Program-made: the position numbers and the translations under genes
Notes under the pieces: generated by a model
Databases searched by the model: none
The model's input: only the letters and a program-made list of their open reading frames with translations
What the model was told of the DNA's origin: nothing
Source of the DNA: Cylicocyclus nassatus
Lineage: Eukaryota; Nematoda; Chromadorea; Rhabditida; Strongylidae
Reading direction: 5' to 3'
NCBI GenBank assembly: GCA_958299035.1
Contig: CATQJL010000316.1
Coordinates: 7,038,347 to 7,102,346, forward strand
Length of the DNA: 64,000 nucleotides
Shown: one piece after another, positions 26,161 through 37,194 of the stretch
Position numbering within the stretch: the first letter of the stretch is position 1
Layout of the letters: every line of letters starts with the position of its first letter

Positions 26161-26230
26161 TTCTGGTCTAGTGGTTAGTGCAATAGCCTTATGAGTTGAT
26201 GCAGGTGTAGGTTCAAACCCTTTTGTGTTT
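26161..26230 (+). repeat. tRNA-like segment (A box and B box)
   Basis: TGGTCTAGTGG fits an RNA polymerase III A box, and GGTTCAAACCC, 45 bp downstream, fits a B box. I could not fold a full cloverleaf (the acceptor and anticodon stems do not pair), so this is more likely a SINE head or tRNA relic than a working tRNA gene. Confidence 0.5.
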
Positions 26231-26410
26231 TTACTTTTGCATACCTCATTTGAGCTTGTTCGAGAAAATTTACTTGAGCTATGACCATTGGATACATTTT
26301 AGCGCAAATAGTAATCATTTTTTCCAAATTTCCACATTTTTTGAAGAGTAAGGGCGTTCACTTAGCTTGATGATGCGAAAGACGGTTAATTGAGGCAATG
26401 CAAAACTGAA

Positions 26411-26482
26411 AAACACAAAAGGATTCGAACCTGCAGCTGCATCAACTCATGGGGCTATCGCACTAACCACTAGACCACAGTC
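26411..26482 (-). repeat. tRNA-like segment, inverted partner
   Basis: On the minus strand TGGTCTAGTGGTTAGTGCG is followed by GGTTCGAATCC, again A-box and B-box like. It is the inverted counterpart of the segment at 26161-26230, and its B box is closer to consensus. No complete cloverleaf. Confidence 0.5.
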
Positions 26483-26667
26483 CACCGGTAGCGTTGGCGC
26501 TCCGACCCTATTTCACTGGGCAGCCACAATCCACGCGATCCAGTATAACATTTTTGAAGCGATTAGCAGAAACAGAAATCAGATTCGATATCAGTGTTCC
26601 AAAACGACTGTAATGGTATACATATCATCTTAAAAGGTCACGGACACCGAGTATCGTTTCCTTGTTA

Positions 26668-27638
26668 GGCGATGCAAGTTAGTCTACATTATTCCATAAA
26701 AAATCAATTGTTAGATATCAATTACTAATCAGATAAGATGAGGTCAACACAGTATCTCAGTACAGAGTAAGACATGCATTTTAGATGGAAAAACCTGAAG
26801 CATTTGGAGGTCATGTTTCCTTGAAAATGCTACATTACAAAGCCACCCCATGCTTTCACTCCATCTTCTTTTCCTTCTCAAACGGCTAGATTTTCACCGG
26901 GGTGTGTCTAGAGAGCTCAAAATTCAGAAATCGGATCAGTATGTAGCATTATCAGATGACATTAAGGCTAGGTTTCAAAATGTTTCCTGAATTTCGAGAT
27001 TTTCAAAGCCAATGCTAAAATTTCCTAAAGTTGCGTGCAAAGTGGATTTTTGGAACTCTTAAGATACCAATATAATCATGCAGATGAAAACTAAAAATAG
27101 CTTGAAATGAAGTTCCCATACGTATGGAGACACGGTTTCAGCATTCCTTTTTTCAACAGGACTTCGAAAGCGATTTGTTTTTCTGGGTCACTGGTTATCG
27201 TATGTGTGTTTTCAAAAAATCCATCACCTGATTTTTCGTCAAAAGTTAATTTTAACTAACTCAAAACTAGCTATTTTTACTCAGCACATCTACAGTATAA
27301 ACCTAAAAAAAATCTAAAATGTTCGGGACGAAGGAGGGGAGACATCGTGTTGTACGTCGGAAAATTTTTTAGCACAAATTTGCATTCAGCCTGCTTTTCA
27401 CCCCTTCTTATTGAACGCTGATTATGAACTGCAAAAAATAGTAGGTAAAGTATTGCTGCAGAAGGAAAACGATGAATTCTTAAACTCTGAGAACTGTGAG
27501 GAGTTAATGATATAGTGTTATTGCGGTACCGACAGTATTTGCGCGTAAAAAATTGCTATAAACGGAAAAGAGCTTAACTATAAGAAGTAAGTGAGGGAAG
27601 TTTTCCGTGCAGTAAGAGCAGAGCAGCAAAAGATTGGT
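26668..27638. other. Intergenic, no gene seen
   Basis: AT-rich sequence. TTGAACGCTGATTATGAACTG near 27411 resembles the module found in the fold-back elements. Nothing else supported. Confidence 0.4.
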
Positions 27639-27904
27639 TTAACGCAAAATCGAGTTAGTTTTCTCAATGGACATGCAGTAGAAGGCGGCGGTGGTGTCGA
27701 ACGCTAGCGCCAGCCCCGAGAACGGGATCTCATCGAACGTCGAGTGCTGCACGAATTCTCGCGCCTCGTCCACACTACTCGATTACAACCTCCAATAACA
27801 GCAAGTGGATCGACGATTCGAACGTGATTATGCTCATTCTGCGCAACCATTTCATATGAGGATTCTATGGATGTTATACGAATTACATCACGCACGCCAA
27901 TGTC
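27639..27904 (-). pseudogene. Putative last exon with a frameshift, unknown protein
   Basis: On the minus strand a good acceptor (TTTCACATTTAG) precedes GACATTGGCGTGCGTGATG, which translates as DIGVRDVIRITSIESSYEMV and continues to about 27790. Protein-like sequence then resumes in a different frame as VDEAREFVQHSTFDEIPFSG and further, ending at a TAA at 27639-27641. The 266-bp segment is GC-rich for this window, and both halves look like globular protein. The shift could be an assembly error, a real mutation, or a very small intron (the only GT...AG candidate is about 15 bp, too short). I do not recognise the family and no upstream exon could be placed. Confidence 0.4.
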
Positions 27905-29817
27905 CTAAATGTGAAACGCGAAGAAGTAGATAGTGGTAAAAATTCGGAGTCAAGGGGAAAGAACCACTGTTTTTGAAGAAGATAGTGGTAAAATTTGGAG
28001 CTAAAAAACTATACTGGGTAAGTAAACCTGATATTTTCTTACTACCTTACATCATATTCAAATTTGGAATTATCGGGGGGAGGGGGCACATTCAAACAGC
28101 TTGCTATAGCACCGCGCTCATAATTGATAGGCAGGCGCTGTGATTGGCCAAAACAAGGGCGACTAGCAATAGCAGCGCCTCTGATTGGCCGGCAATATTA
28201 GCTGTGGTTGGCTATCAAAAGCGGTGTCTCTGATTGGCTGGCACATTAGCTGTGATTGCTTACGCTTGATGGTGAGGCAATAACTATCGAGAACTGGACA
28301 GTGTGCGCGTTCTTCCACTAATCTAAGTCTATTTTTCGTGCTGAGGGAACGCTAAAAATGGAATGGTTAACCATAACTCCTCCTTTCTTGCTGTCGCGCG
28401 AAATAATCACGCGCGAATTTTCATCATCCGTGTTTGTGCAATACTTGAAGTAGATCGAAAGCACTCTAGAAAAGCCTTCAGCCGAAATCAAGAAATTTTC
28501 TCGTTGCTGTTCAACGTTCCCAATTGTCGATCCCGTCCATCTTTTACCCCTTGTCTTGTATAATAAGCAGGCCTGATTCCTCAGACTGACGGAATTCGTA
28601 ATGCAACTAAGGATCTGCTATCCTAGCCGCCTGTCTTCCTTTATTTTTTTTTCTCGAAATGTGCTTGGGTCCTTCCCCTCACCTGTATCCCAACCTATTT
28701 CTCATTTCCCCTTCTTCTATTTTGGAAAAATTGGATACTTTCACAGTGAAAGATAGGTCCTCAGTGATGGCCTTGTTATAGCTTTCCTTCCTTGCAAAAA
28801 GTAAAGGTCAAGGTCGCCGAGCGGAGTTTGGGAGAAGGAGTGATTGAGCAGGAGATATACGGTGTGAAAGTCGCTGTGAGAGGGAGGGGGGAGGGAGGAA
28901 CCGGGGGAACTAGCGAAATGCGTAGAAAACGATAATTTACGCTTTATTATTTGACACTGGTGGTTTGTTCCAATTTGAGAATGTAAAACAACATTGAAGG
29001 CAAGCTCCATGTATCCTGGATGGTATGGATGAAACTATTTACCAGTATGGAGGGTCTTCATTTTTGTTTTCGTCTATACCTTTAAGATTATAAAATCAAA
29101 CAAGTTAAGTGTCAGTAATACAATGAAACATAAGCAGAAGAAAACGACACATTGAAAATTCCCTCAAAAATTTTTTGAGCACGCACTACTTATAAGAAGC
29201 ATTACGATTTATGTGATGCTACTGAAGCTCTTGAAGATCTTGTTTTCATGAACACGCTCATGCATTTTCGCATTTTCTAGCTCTTTTTGCACTTTGATAT
29301 TTTCAATTGACTCGGCAATGTCAAGGACTAAAAGAGAGGCCGCAAAATCTATGGCTGTACTCAATGTGAGTACTTTCGATCTCGACCTTGGTTACCCATT
29401 AGCCGAACAATCGGTAATGTCGTTTGTTGCGCAAGTACTTTATAGGATCTCGGCAAAGCGCCAATAAACCTATTACGCATCCCAAAGGGCGCCATCCACT
29501 ATTGCTACCAAACGGAATCAGTAGTATTCCGTTTCAGTGATCTGGCATAGCGAAAAATTCTCAAAAAAATTCTCGAGCGTCGGAGATGGTAAGGTACGGA
29601 AAAGCTAAATGAAAATTCCATGCTATGTACATATTCTGCAACACCTTAACCCAGAAAAATGACGTTCGCCAATGCTATTCGTTCCGGCCATAAAATTATT
29701 ACTATCGCCTCAAACCGGTATATGTCGGAAGCTTTTCTCATCAAGAACATAGTCTGCAAAGTCAAGTTCTGGGTGATAATCTGCATTTGAGCATAAAATT
29801 CGTGAAACTTCGCACTA
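27905..29817. other. Intergenic with a CCAAT-like tandem cluster
   Basis: At about 28135-28262 the word TGATTGGC (inverse of CCAAT plus flank) or a close variant occurs four to five times in degenerate units of roughly 50-60 bp. An open frame at 28363-28563 (plus) follows but has no recognisable domain. The rest is AT-rich with pyrimidine tracts near 28640-28720. Confidence 0.4.
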
Positions 29818-30268
29818 ACAAGGAAGGATAGTTGGATGCCGCGGCCATTCCTTTGTATACCAAAAAATGCGCCTTCGAATGCAGATTCTGAATCTGTGCA
29901 CGCAATCTGCGATCTTTTAAGAAAGTTATGAACTTTTTTCCTTGAAAATTTAGCCTACTTTAGGATAGTAAAAATTACCAGATTTGATCTAGCCTACCGT
30001 TTGATGCTACTGAAGAAAATTTTAGACGTAGTAATATTTATTTAGACTATCTGGATCATACTCAGCATTTGGAAAGGGGAGAAAAAATTATTATTGATGA
30101 TTTTGACCCTCCGCAGGAACGCAATTTTTTTAATGAAAAAAATCATAACTTCATTCAGATTATCGTTTCGCAGATATGAAAGACAGTCTACGAACCAGCA
30201 TTCAAAAGCGCATTTTTGGTATACAAATCATTATGAATGGCTACGGCATCCAAGTATCCTTCCCTTGT
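29818..30268. mobile_element. Fold-back element with about 125-bp arms
   Basis: The left arm (29818-29948) and right arm (30145-30268) are inverted copies. Shared words include AAGGATA, TTGGATGCCG, GCCATTC, TTTGTATACC and AAAAATGCGC. The left arm carries AATGCAGATTCTGAATCTG and AAAGTTATGAAC, a version of the module seen in other fold-backs here. No coding region. Confidence 0.8.
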
Positions 30269-31130
30269 AAGAGAGACATCAAGATCAGCATCTTACTTAG
30301 TATTGCCAAAAAAATATTGAGTTCATCAAGGTTATTTATTCTAATTCACAGCAAGGAAACAGCTTTCAAAAAAATTTTACTCTAGCATGGACACATTTTA
30401 CATTTCTGCTGTTAAGATTCGATCACAGGGCTTTTGAGCGGAAAATTGATTAGTGCTGCAAAAAAATTTCAGCGATAGTTTCCATCTTTTCCTCCCCTTT
30501 TGTAAATGAGTTTCACTACCGCTGCTTGCATGGTCTACTCAGTTATTTAATTTGGTTTACTGATACCTCCTATAGTGTTGAGAGCAAAAAAAGGAAAATG
30601 TTGCTGAGCTAGCATAACATACCTTATTGCAGTAGAGCGAATGGTTCCAAAAATGTGAAGCGTTACTCTAGGCAGAAGATGTTTTTTGTGCGAAAAAAGT
30701 TCTTCGAGAAAGAAGGCTTAGATTCTATTTCTGCTGGGAATGCTTCAAGTAATCAAATTACCAACTTAGGCAGCAGCAACGAAAAGAAAAAGTTAGTTAG
30801 AAAAGAAATGAAAAGTTCTTTCATCAAACAGGAGTTTTCTACAAAAAAGTAGCCTTTCTTAAAGCACATTTCATAACGGAGATTCGCAGTTCAAGAAAGA
30901 GATGATTGTGGAGCTCCTTGCGAATAACTGTATGATGCAGGATTTGGGAGCTGGTTTGGGAGCTATGAGAGCTTACTAATTCTTTAATTTGAAAAAAAAA
31001 AACTTCAAAACTTTTGAGTGTTGTTGACTGACGGTATGCAATATGGACGTGTACAATATTATCAGAAAAGCGAATCGACTTTATTTGAAGGCGATGCTAC
31101 GCATCAGCTGTGAAATTTAGATAGATATAA
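30269..31130. other. Intergenic, no gene seen
   Basis: AT-rich. The open frame at 30655-30852 is lysine-rich and without a recognisable domain; I do not call it a gene. Confidence 0.4.
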
Positions 31131-31468
31131 TAGGTTGGCACATAAGTTTTGCAACTTGTTTCGTAACTTTTCTCTTTTTGACTGTGACGGCAAATGGTTA
31201 CATTATCCTCTATCAACAATCTGGGTACAGTTTCGGTTTGATGTGTTAGATTCAGACTGAGAACTGCTTTAATCTTAGTTTTCCCACCCTCGAAATTTGT
31301 TGAGTAGCTTCCGAAACGCGAACAAATTTTCTCCAGTTCGAGGCCACAAATTAAACTGTTTGCGCTGGTTTATAGCCTACTATCTAATCTACATTAGGCT
31401 CGAAAATGAATGCGTCACAGTCAAATAAGAAAAGTTACAATAAATTGCAAAACTTATGTGCCAACCTA
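31131..31468. mobile_element. Mariner-type MITE (TAGGTTGGCACATAAGT ends)
   Basis: The left end TAGGTTGGCACATAAGTTTT and the reversed right end are identical over more than 20 bp. Similarity continues through GTAACTTTTCT and TTTGACTGTGACG, giving arms of about 65 bp. TA borders both ends. Such ends are characteristic of mariner elements. At 338 bp it cannot encode a transposase. Confidence 0.9.
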
Positions 31469-31990
31469 ATACTTCAGTGCCTATAACAGCAACTTTTCGA
31501 CTGGATAAAGTTCAACATTATAGCTGAAAAATTCAATTGTCTACCATTATATATTGATTTACATAATATGTGTTTAAAAGGGATTTTCTTATACTTCAAG
31601 CTTTCAATATGTTTCTCTATGTGTAGCATGCATAGACTGAGAAATAATCTCGAGGGTGCTTTCTTTGTTGGGCTTTATACCGAGGAATGACTTTTGCTAT
31701 AAACTTCTTATACGACACTTTTTCCTCCCATTTGGAATTCGCTGTCGTACAAACTCTCGCGATTGGTATCAGTTGAGTTCTAGACCTCAAATTCAAGGAA
31801 AAGCCTTGTTGATTACGAACCTTGGAGGAGTGACATTGCAGCCCCACATTCAAATCAGGACTTTTCTGGATATAAAGAGTCTCATTCAAAAAAATCCTTC
31901 CAGAGAGACCCCCTCAAATGAGTTTGAAGTAAGAGGTACCATGTTTGACCAGCATGGATCGTCATCCAACTATACTAGCTGCATAGCTAT
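31469..31990. other. Intergenic, no gene seen
   Basis: Two overlapping open frames on opposite strands around 31617-32051 have no recognisable domain; the plus-strand one runs into the next transposon end. Confidence 0.4.
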
Positions 31991-33311
31991 TAGGTTGTCC
32001 CATAAGTCTTTTCATATTCAGACCTTCAATTCGATATTTCTCAAGAACTAGAGCACCTAGAAGGCTGCAAATTTGTGGCAGCAATTCTGAGTTAATAAGC
32101 TATATAAACACCTATTTGCGGGGAACACAGAACTGATACAGGCAGAGTTTGAAAATTGAGAGCACTATTTTTTTCTCGGTTTCTAGCCGTCAGAAAAATG
32201 CAGCAATGGCATATATCAGGTTGTCCGGAAAATAATGTCGCATGGCATCCTACCGCGACAGAATGACCACAAAAAACATCAAGTGGGGTATCATTCGATA
32301 GAACAAAGCAAGCTCTACAAGATAGTTCACAAATCTCCGCGGAGATGTTGCTCCAACTAAAGTTCGAATCCAAAATATAAAAAGTTTCAGACGTCCGAAA
32401 AATCGTATCTCCGTTCACAGACGTCTTAGGGATCTCCAATTTGCACATGCATGTATTCTCCACATTAGACATTCACCTGTATAGTTTTTGGTATTTTCCA
32501 TGGCTACAGTACGAGAAATAAAAAGAGGTCAGTAGTGCGAATATGTCGTGTTTTTCGGGTTTTTTGCAAACAACTTGATTTTTCTCGAAAACTAGCGCTT
32601 GTCTAAAGCTGAAAATTCATGGCTATACTCCTAAAGGTTCATGCTACAGAATCACTCATGTGAGAAAAGCTCAGAATTGTTTTGCCAAAAACACGCCAAA
32701 TTTGGTTTTCTCAATTTTCAGCCATGGAAAAACCTCGAAAATGCGCATACGAGTGTCTCGTATAGTGAGTCCATGCGTGAGCAAGTTAGGGGTCCTCAGG
32801 ACTTCTCTGAACGAAGATACGGTTTTTTTCGTTTTTTCGGATCTTGAGTGCCTTGTGAAATTTGGCTCCAAACATCATGCACATCAAACCTGGCGCGAAG
32901 GTTCGAGCTTCATTTTGTAGAGCTTGCTCTGATCTATCGGTTGGTACCCCATTCACATACTTTCGTGCGCACCCCTGCTGCGATATTGCATGATAAAACA
33001 AAAAGCGACATTATTTTCCGGACAACCATATATAAATATCCGATGAGGAGTGTATATCCATGAGAAAGTAGGAAATTTGCAGAGTTGTTTTGAACTGAGA
33101 TATGATGATTTTCGTTTTTTCGGAAAATTGGAAATTTTTCTATTTTGGCTCGGAACTTGTTGCGGATTGAACTTACTGCGAACTTTTGAACGCCATCTTG
33201 TAGAGCTTGCTTTGATCTGTCGAACAGTATCTTGCATTTTATTAGGAATTCAAGAAAAACTGATTTATGTCGCTGAAAAGTCAGGTATGAAAAGACTTTT
33301 GGGACAACCTA
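31991..33311. mobile_element. Mariner-type element with a nested second element
   Basis: The left end TAGGTTGTCCCATAAGTCTT and the right end, reversed, TAGGTTGTCCCAAAAGTCTT, both continue into TTCATA, with TA at each border. The interior contains the complete element at 32217-33028. The right shoulder (about 33200-33236) repeats a module also present inside the nested element. No transposase-like frame. Confidence 0.8.
32217..33028. mobile_element. Nested mariner-like MITE (GGTTGTCCGGAAAATAATG ends)
   Basis: The left end CAGGTTGTCCGGAAAATAAT and the right end ATTATTTTCCGGACAACC are inverted, followed inside by TGTCGC on both arms, and flanked by AT-repeat sequence compatible with a TA target. 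Sub-terminal words are also inverted (TCCGAAAAATCGTATCTCC / GAAGATACGGTTT...TCGGA; AGCAAGCTCTACAA / TTGTAGAGCTTGCT). Non-coding. Confidence 0.75.
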
Positions 33312-33381
33312 ATATTATGCTACTTCAACGCTCAGGAAAATTCCGCAAAATGTTTTTGAGGTTAGTAATTAGGATACAAGA

Positions 33382-33642
33382 GTGCAGGCTGTGCAATGTA
33401 CGAAAGAGATCATGTCTGAGCTTAGCAAAAGGAGCTATTGGGTGAATTCTGCATACTGGAGAGTAGCTTGCGTAGCTTTTATTCAAAAATGGACAAAATT
33501 TGATAAATCAGAAATAGCTGAATTTTCTGACGCAGCTGACGAATTATCATATTACTTGGAGCGAAACGTGGCTGGAATTTTATGTGTCACTGAAGGCAAT
33601 ACTACAAAGCTTCTTACAGTATATGGTAGTAGTACTTATTAG
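33382..33642 (+). CDS. Open frame, unknown, doubtful
   Basis: An 86-codon frame just downstream of the mariner-type element. The stretch YWRVACVAFIQKWTKFDK and what follows has balanced, protein-like composition, and the frame is longer than most in this AT-rich region. I recognise no domain, see no upstream trans-splice or splice acceptor that I trust, and the frame could be chance or an exon of an unseen gene. Confidence 0.2.
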   Translation: MQAVQCTKEIMSELSKRSYWVNSAYWRVACVAFIQKWTKFDKSEIAEFSDAADELSYYLERNVAGILCVTEGNTTKLLTVYGSSTY

Positions 33643-34226
33643 TGTTCCAGTATTACGTCGGCATAAGTGCTTGCTTATTAGACCCTGAACTCGCGAAGTA
33701 GAGAAGGTTAAATAAGGACTTGAATGGTTCAGCCTCGAAACTGAAGATTTTTCATACTACATTTTCGTGACTACATCATTGTCAAGTTCATGATTCTCTT
33801 TGCTGTTTGCTGTTTGGTGGAAAATTTACCAGCTTTTTGTGCCAATTTTCCAAGCCGAGTACATTAGTCTCTGAATCTATTCAAATAATATGCATACTAC
33901 ATCATTGCTCCTGATAAAAAACTAACTAATATTCAAGCGATGTGCAACGTATTACACACTCTTCCTTCGCGGAACATCTTCCTCATTTTGTTGAAGAAAG
34001 ACCTGCTGGAGTTGTTGCTGGTTTCACAACTAATTAAATAAAAGAGCTTGTATGTTGTTCATACTTCTCAAGGACAGCCGGGAATAATGGCAATTTGAGT
34101 ACAATAACACAAACATGAAACGAGTATCATAATACTTATGCAGAACGAGCGCACCTACCCACGATGTTTCGTAGGGTTCATTATTATGACAAACACGTCA
34201 ACAGGGAGTGTTTTTTAAAGAACATT
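33643..34226. other. Intergenic, no gene seen
   Basis: AT-rich DNA without supported features. Confidence 0.4.
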
Positions 34227-34380
34227 CAGGGTTCGACATGAGGTAGCTCCAGAAAATGTTGAAAAAAAGTCCCTTTTGACCTTGCACACTATTGCAACAT
34301 TCTTGTGAAGACCGCACAGAAAAAAACAGGCAAAAACACAGAACACAGCAGTCAAACAACACTTCAATGCTTAATGAGTA

Positions 34381-34764
34381 CTAGCTGGCTTACTCGGCTC
34401 CGCCCGTCCCTGTCAAAACACTCTGATAAAGGTCCTATCCCTATCCCCGTACAACATTTCCGTGTGCCCACTACTACATGCCAATTTCCTATTCCTGCTG
34501 TGTTAGTAAGCATGGTCATTTATCATCCTGTGGTAACTCCCAACCCCGTAGCTCAAGGTTTGTAAAAAAAATTGATAAAATCGATGAAATCGATATTGAT
34601 CGATAACGGAAAGTAGCTTACGACATTCGCCCCGCCCCGCAGTGTATGTGTACCAAGTTTGGTCCCCATTGGTTCAGAAATATTTTCTATTCGGAACATA
34701 CATAAATACATACATACGGATAGACATACGTACATACAAACAGACATCCAGCTTTATTATAAGA
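34381..34764 (-). mobile_element. Helitron-like non-autonomous element, diverged copy
   Basis: On the minus strand it begins TCTTATAATAAAGCTGGATG, runs through CTGTTTGTATG-type tetranucleotide repeats and TGTTCCGAATAGAAAAT, and ends GGAGCCGAGTAAGCCAGCTAG followed by T. The TC start and CTAG-T end are Helitron hallmarks. The interior has diverged or been replaced relative to the other two copies. Non-coding. Confidence 0.65.
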
Positions 34765-35404
34765 CAAAAATGTGTATAGTTCAGATTGGCAGCATGTTGT
34801 GTCTAGCGGCGCGCACTACCGCCCCTTGGAGCAGCATTGCTGCACCACTTGAAAAATGCGGCTGCCTGTAAGTGAATGAAAGGAAGGGGTTTACAGCCGT
34901 TTAAGAACCATTCTGTAGGGTTTAGAATGTAGATTAAACTTATGTGAAAAGTGTGGAAAAAATTGCGTGAAGAAAGGGAAGTGTATGACCTACCGAGACA
35001 CCTCAGGTGGCTTCTAAATTGGCTCAAAAGCCAACTCATACATAGTTTCAGTTCCCCACTGCGCATCACCACAACAAATTTGCTGTCATATCATTTCCTC
35101 TACGTCGTAAACAAACCTTATCTCTTCGGAGTCAATCTTAAATTCCCGCACTTACACGGCAATTTGGAATAAATCGTGGTTTTCAGAAAATGGCTTCGGT
35201 AAGGCAATGATGAGAGCCTACGTCGTCTACAGGGGTTGAGGGTGGCATAAAAGAGTGTGAGAATGGGGATTAGTTGAGGGTGTGCATAGTATGACTCATA
35301 TGACAATAGTGATGGGATAAGTTCTGCGAAGACGTCAAAAATGTACTGGAATGATGAATTGGTCACTCTTCAAAGTTTTAACGCGGATAACTTTATATAA
35401 AAAC

Positions 35405-35890
35405 TAGCTGGCTTACCCGGCACCGCCGTATGTTCCGAATAGAAAATTCCATTTCTTAACCGATCCGGACCAAACTTGGCACACATACACTTCGGGCCCC
35501 GGCGGGTGCCACAGTCCACTTTTCGTTATCGATCGATGTCGATTTTATCGATTTTTTGCAAAATTTGAGCTAGGGGGCTGGAATTTGGCAGGGGGTGTAA
35601 TCGAGCATGCTGATCACCCCCACGGGGGTGATCAGCATGCTCGATTATCCCCCTGTGCCAACTCCCACCCCCGTAGCTCAAATTTTGCAAAAAATCGATA
35701 AAATCGATATCGATCGATGACGAAAAGTAGCCAATGACACCCGCCGGGGCTCGAAGTGTATGTGTGCCAAGTTTGGTCCCGATCGGTTCAGAAATGGAAT
35801 TTTCTATTCGGAACATACGTACACACAGACAGACAGACATACAGACAGACAGACAGACATACAAACAGACATTCAGCTTTATATATAAGA
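35405..35890 (-). mobile_element. Helitron-like non-autonomous element
   Basis: On the minus strand it starts TCTTATATATAAAGCTGAAT and ends GGGTAAGCCAGCTAG, lying exactly between a host A and a host T, as Helitrons do. It contains CTGTCTGT repeats, the ATCGATATCGATTTTATCGA stretch, and a central inverted repeat (about 35550-35700) around GATCACCCCCACGGGGGTGATC. Non-coding. Confidence 0.8.
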
Positions 35891-36310
35891 TGTAGCCTTA
35901 GCGTAATTCAAAATGACCAAAATTATGTTGTTTCCGAAGCTCTGCTCCGGACTTACACAAGCGATTTCCCCTTGCTTTTTATCCCCAAACGATGTCCAGT
36001 CTGCCTCGTAAGCCACTGCCGAGTCCTGAGGGTGTCTCGGCTCGTGCAGCATTGTCAACTTTGCTTCGATGCATCAGAGTGAGAATTAATGACTCATCTT
36101 AAGGTTGGAGATAAACTAAAATCATACTGCCAGACAGAGGCGAAGATAGATTCGACATGATCTCAAGATCATTCTGCACCGTGAGTCCACCGTGAGCGGT
36201 CGGGTCATCGATCACGCTCTCGCCTGCCTACCGACCATTCCCCCCTCCCTTCGGCTCCGTGCTCCGTGCTACTTCTTCAACGTCAATCTACGACGTCGTC
36301 TGGATATTCA

Positions 36311-37158
36311 ATGTCTGAGATGATCAATGAAACACCCATCTACCCGCTCGGGCCTGCTGGCGTCAAAAGAAGAGAAAGCTACAATTTGAGGACAGTCCAT
36401 CAGGTTCGCCGGATTTCTTCGAGGTCGCGAAGAATTTGACAGAAGACGAAAGCCTACCACTCCACGTTCGAACGATCATTGCCTATCTGGTGGACAGTCG
36501 AAAAGGAATGGACGACCTCATGCAGAGTAACCGTGAGTTAATAACGGACGTGAGAAAGCTATCAGAGGAAATCGTAACGCTTAAGGCTGAAAATCAAAGA
36601 CTAAAAGATATTATTGACAGAAGGTCGAGCAGCCCCACCAACCCAGAAGAAATGTCACCAAACAATGGCAACATTTGGGAAGAAATGGAAAAGAAAAGGT
36701 CACTTGTCTTCGTTGGAGTACCAGAAAGCAGAGGAGGACCTAGTAGTTACAGGACGAATCACGATTTTTCATGCGTAGGTCAAGTACTCGACTTTCTCAA
36801 TATTGATTGTCGTCCTGTTACGGTTTATAGAATGGGCCGACCTAGTCCCTCTAGAGATAGGTTGTTGAAAGTGGTTTTACCTTGTTCTTTTTTTGTAAAT
36901 CTAACTCTCAAGCGTGCTCCTTCCTTGAAATATTTTCCATTCAAAAAAGGTCTTTACGTCCGCCCATCGCTTTCACAAGAGGAAAGAGCTAAGATCAAAC
37001 TTGATCGTGAACGTAAAAGTAACCCACGTAGAAACAATGTCGCTAATGATTCTTCAATTGTTTCTCAAGATAATCAAATGGATGTTTCGTCAACTCAGTC
37101 TAATGTGTTGTCTAATCCCACTTCTCATTCACAATTATCGAACTCTTCAAACAATTAG
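36311..37158 (+). pseudogene. LINE ORF1 (coiled coil plus RRM-like)
   Basis: The main frame runs 36436-37158. Residues 15-60 form a heptad-rich, probably coiled-coil stretch (MQSNRELITDVRKLSEEIV). It is followed by an RRM-like region beginning KKRSLVFVGVPESRGG, then a basic tail and an S/N-rich end. This is the usual plan of ORF1 RNA-binding proteins of CR1 and L1 elements. An ATG at 36311 opens a plausible N-terminus in another frame, and the protein-like sequence before 36436 (EDSPSGSPDFFEVAKNLTE) continues in the ORF1 frame, so one frameshift near 36360-36390 probably separates the original start from the body. Confidence 0.75.
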
Positions 37159-37194
37159 TTACTCTTAGAAAAGTAAATGGTCCTTTATTATTGT

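Larger units (their letters stand above)
25964..26667. mobile_element. Large fold-back element carrying two inverted tRNA-like heads
   Basis: 25964-26255 and about 26400-26667 are inverted copies of each other. The outermost arms read ACAAGGGAACGATACTC and its near-inverse GAGTATCGTTTCCTTGTT. Deeper paired words include CATACCATTACA and TCTGCTAATCG. Each arm contains a tRNA-like segment facing the loop. This could be one palindromic transposon or two tRNA-derived SINEs inserted head to head; the continuous arm homology favours one palindromic unit. Confidence 0.75.
34227..36028. mobile_element. hAT-like copy split by two Helitron-like insertions
   Basis: The left end CAGGGTTCGACATGAGGTAGC is followed by AAGTCCCTTTTGACC, as in other copies of the CAGGGCTCRG hAT-like family. 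Matching right-end sequence (CCAAACGATGTCCAGTCTG, then GTAAGCCACTGCCGAGTCCTGA) occurs at 35985-36028. Between them lie two Helitron-like copies and about 640 bp of other sequence. That the two ends belong to one original insertion is inference. Confidence 0.5.

Noticed and set aside
26161..26482. Functional tRNA genes
   Set aside because: A and B boxes are present, but acceptor and anticodon stems do not pair, and the two copies are part of one palindrome.
33050..33445. Transposase for the mariner-type element at 31991-33311
   Set aside because: The frame crosses the element's right end and contains no D,D(E/D) motif or helix-turn-helix I can recognise.
34803..35366. Open frames on both strands between the two Helitron copies
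   Set aside because: Mutually overlapping, with no domain and no splice context.
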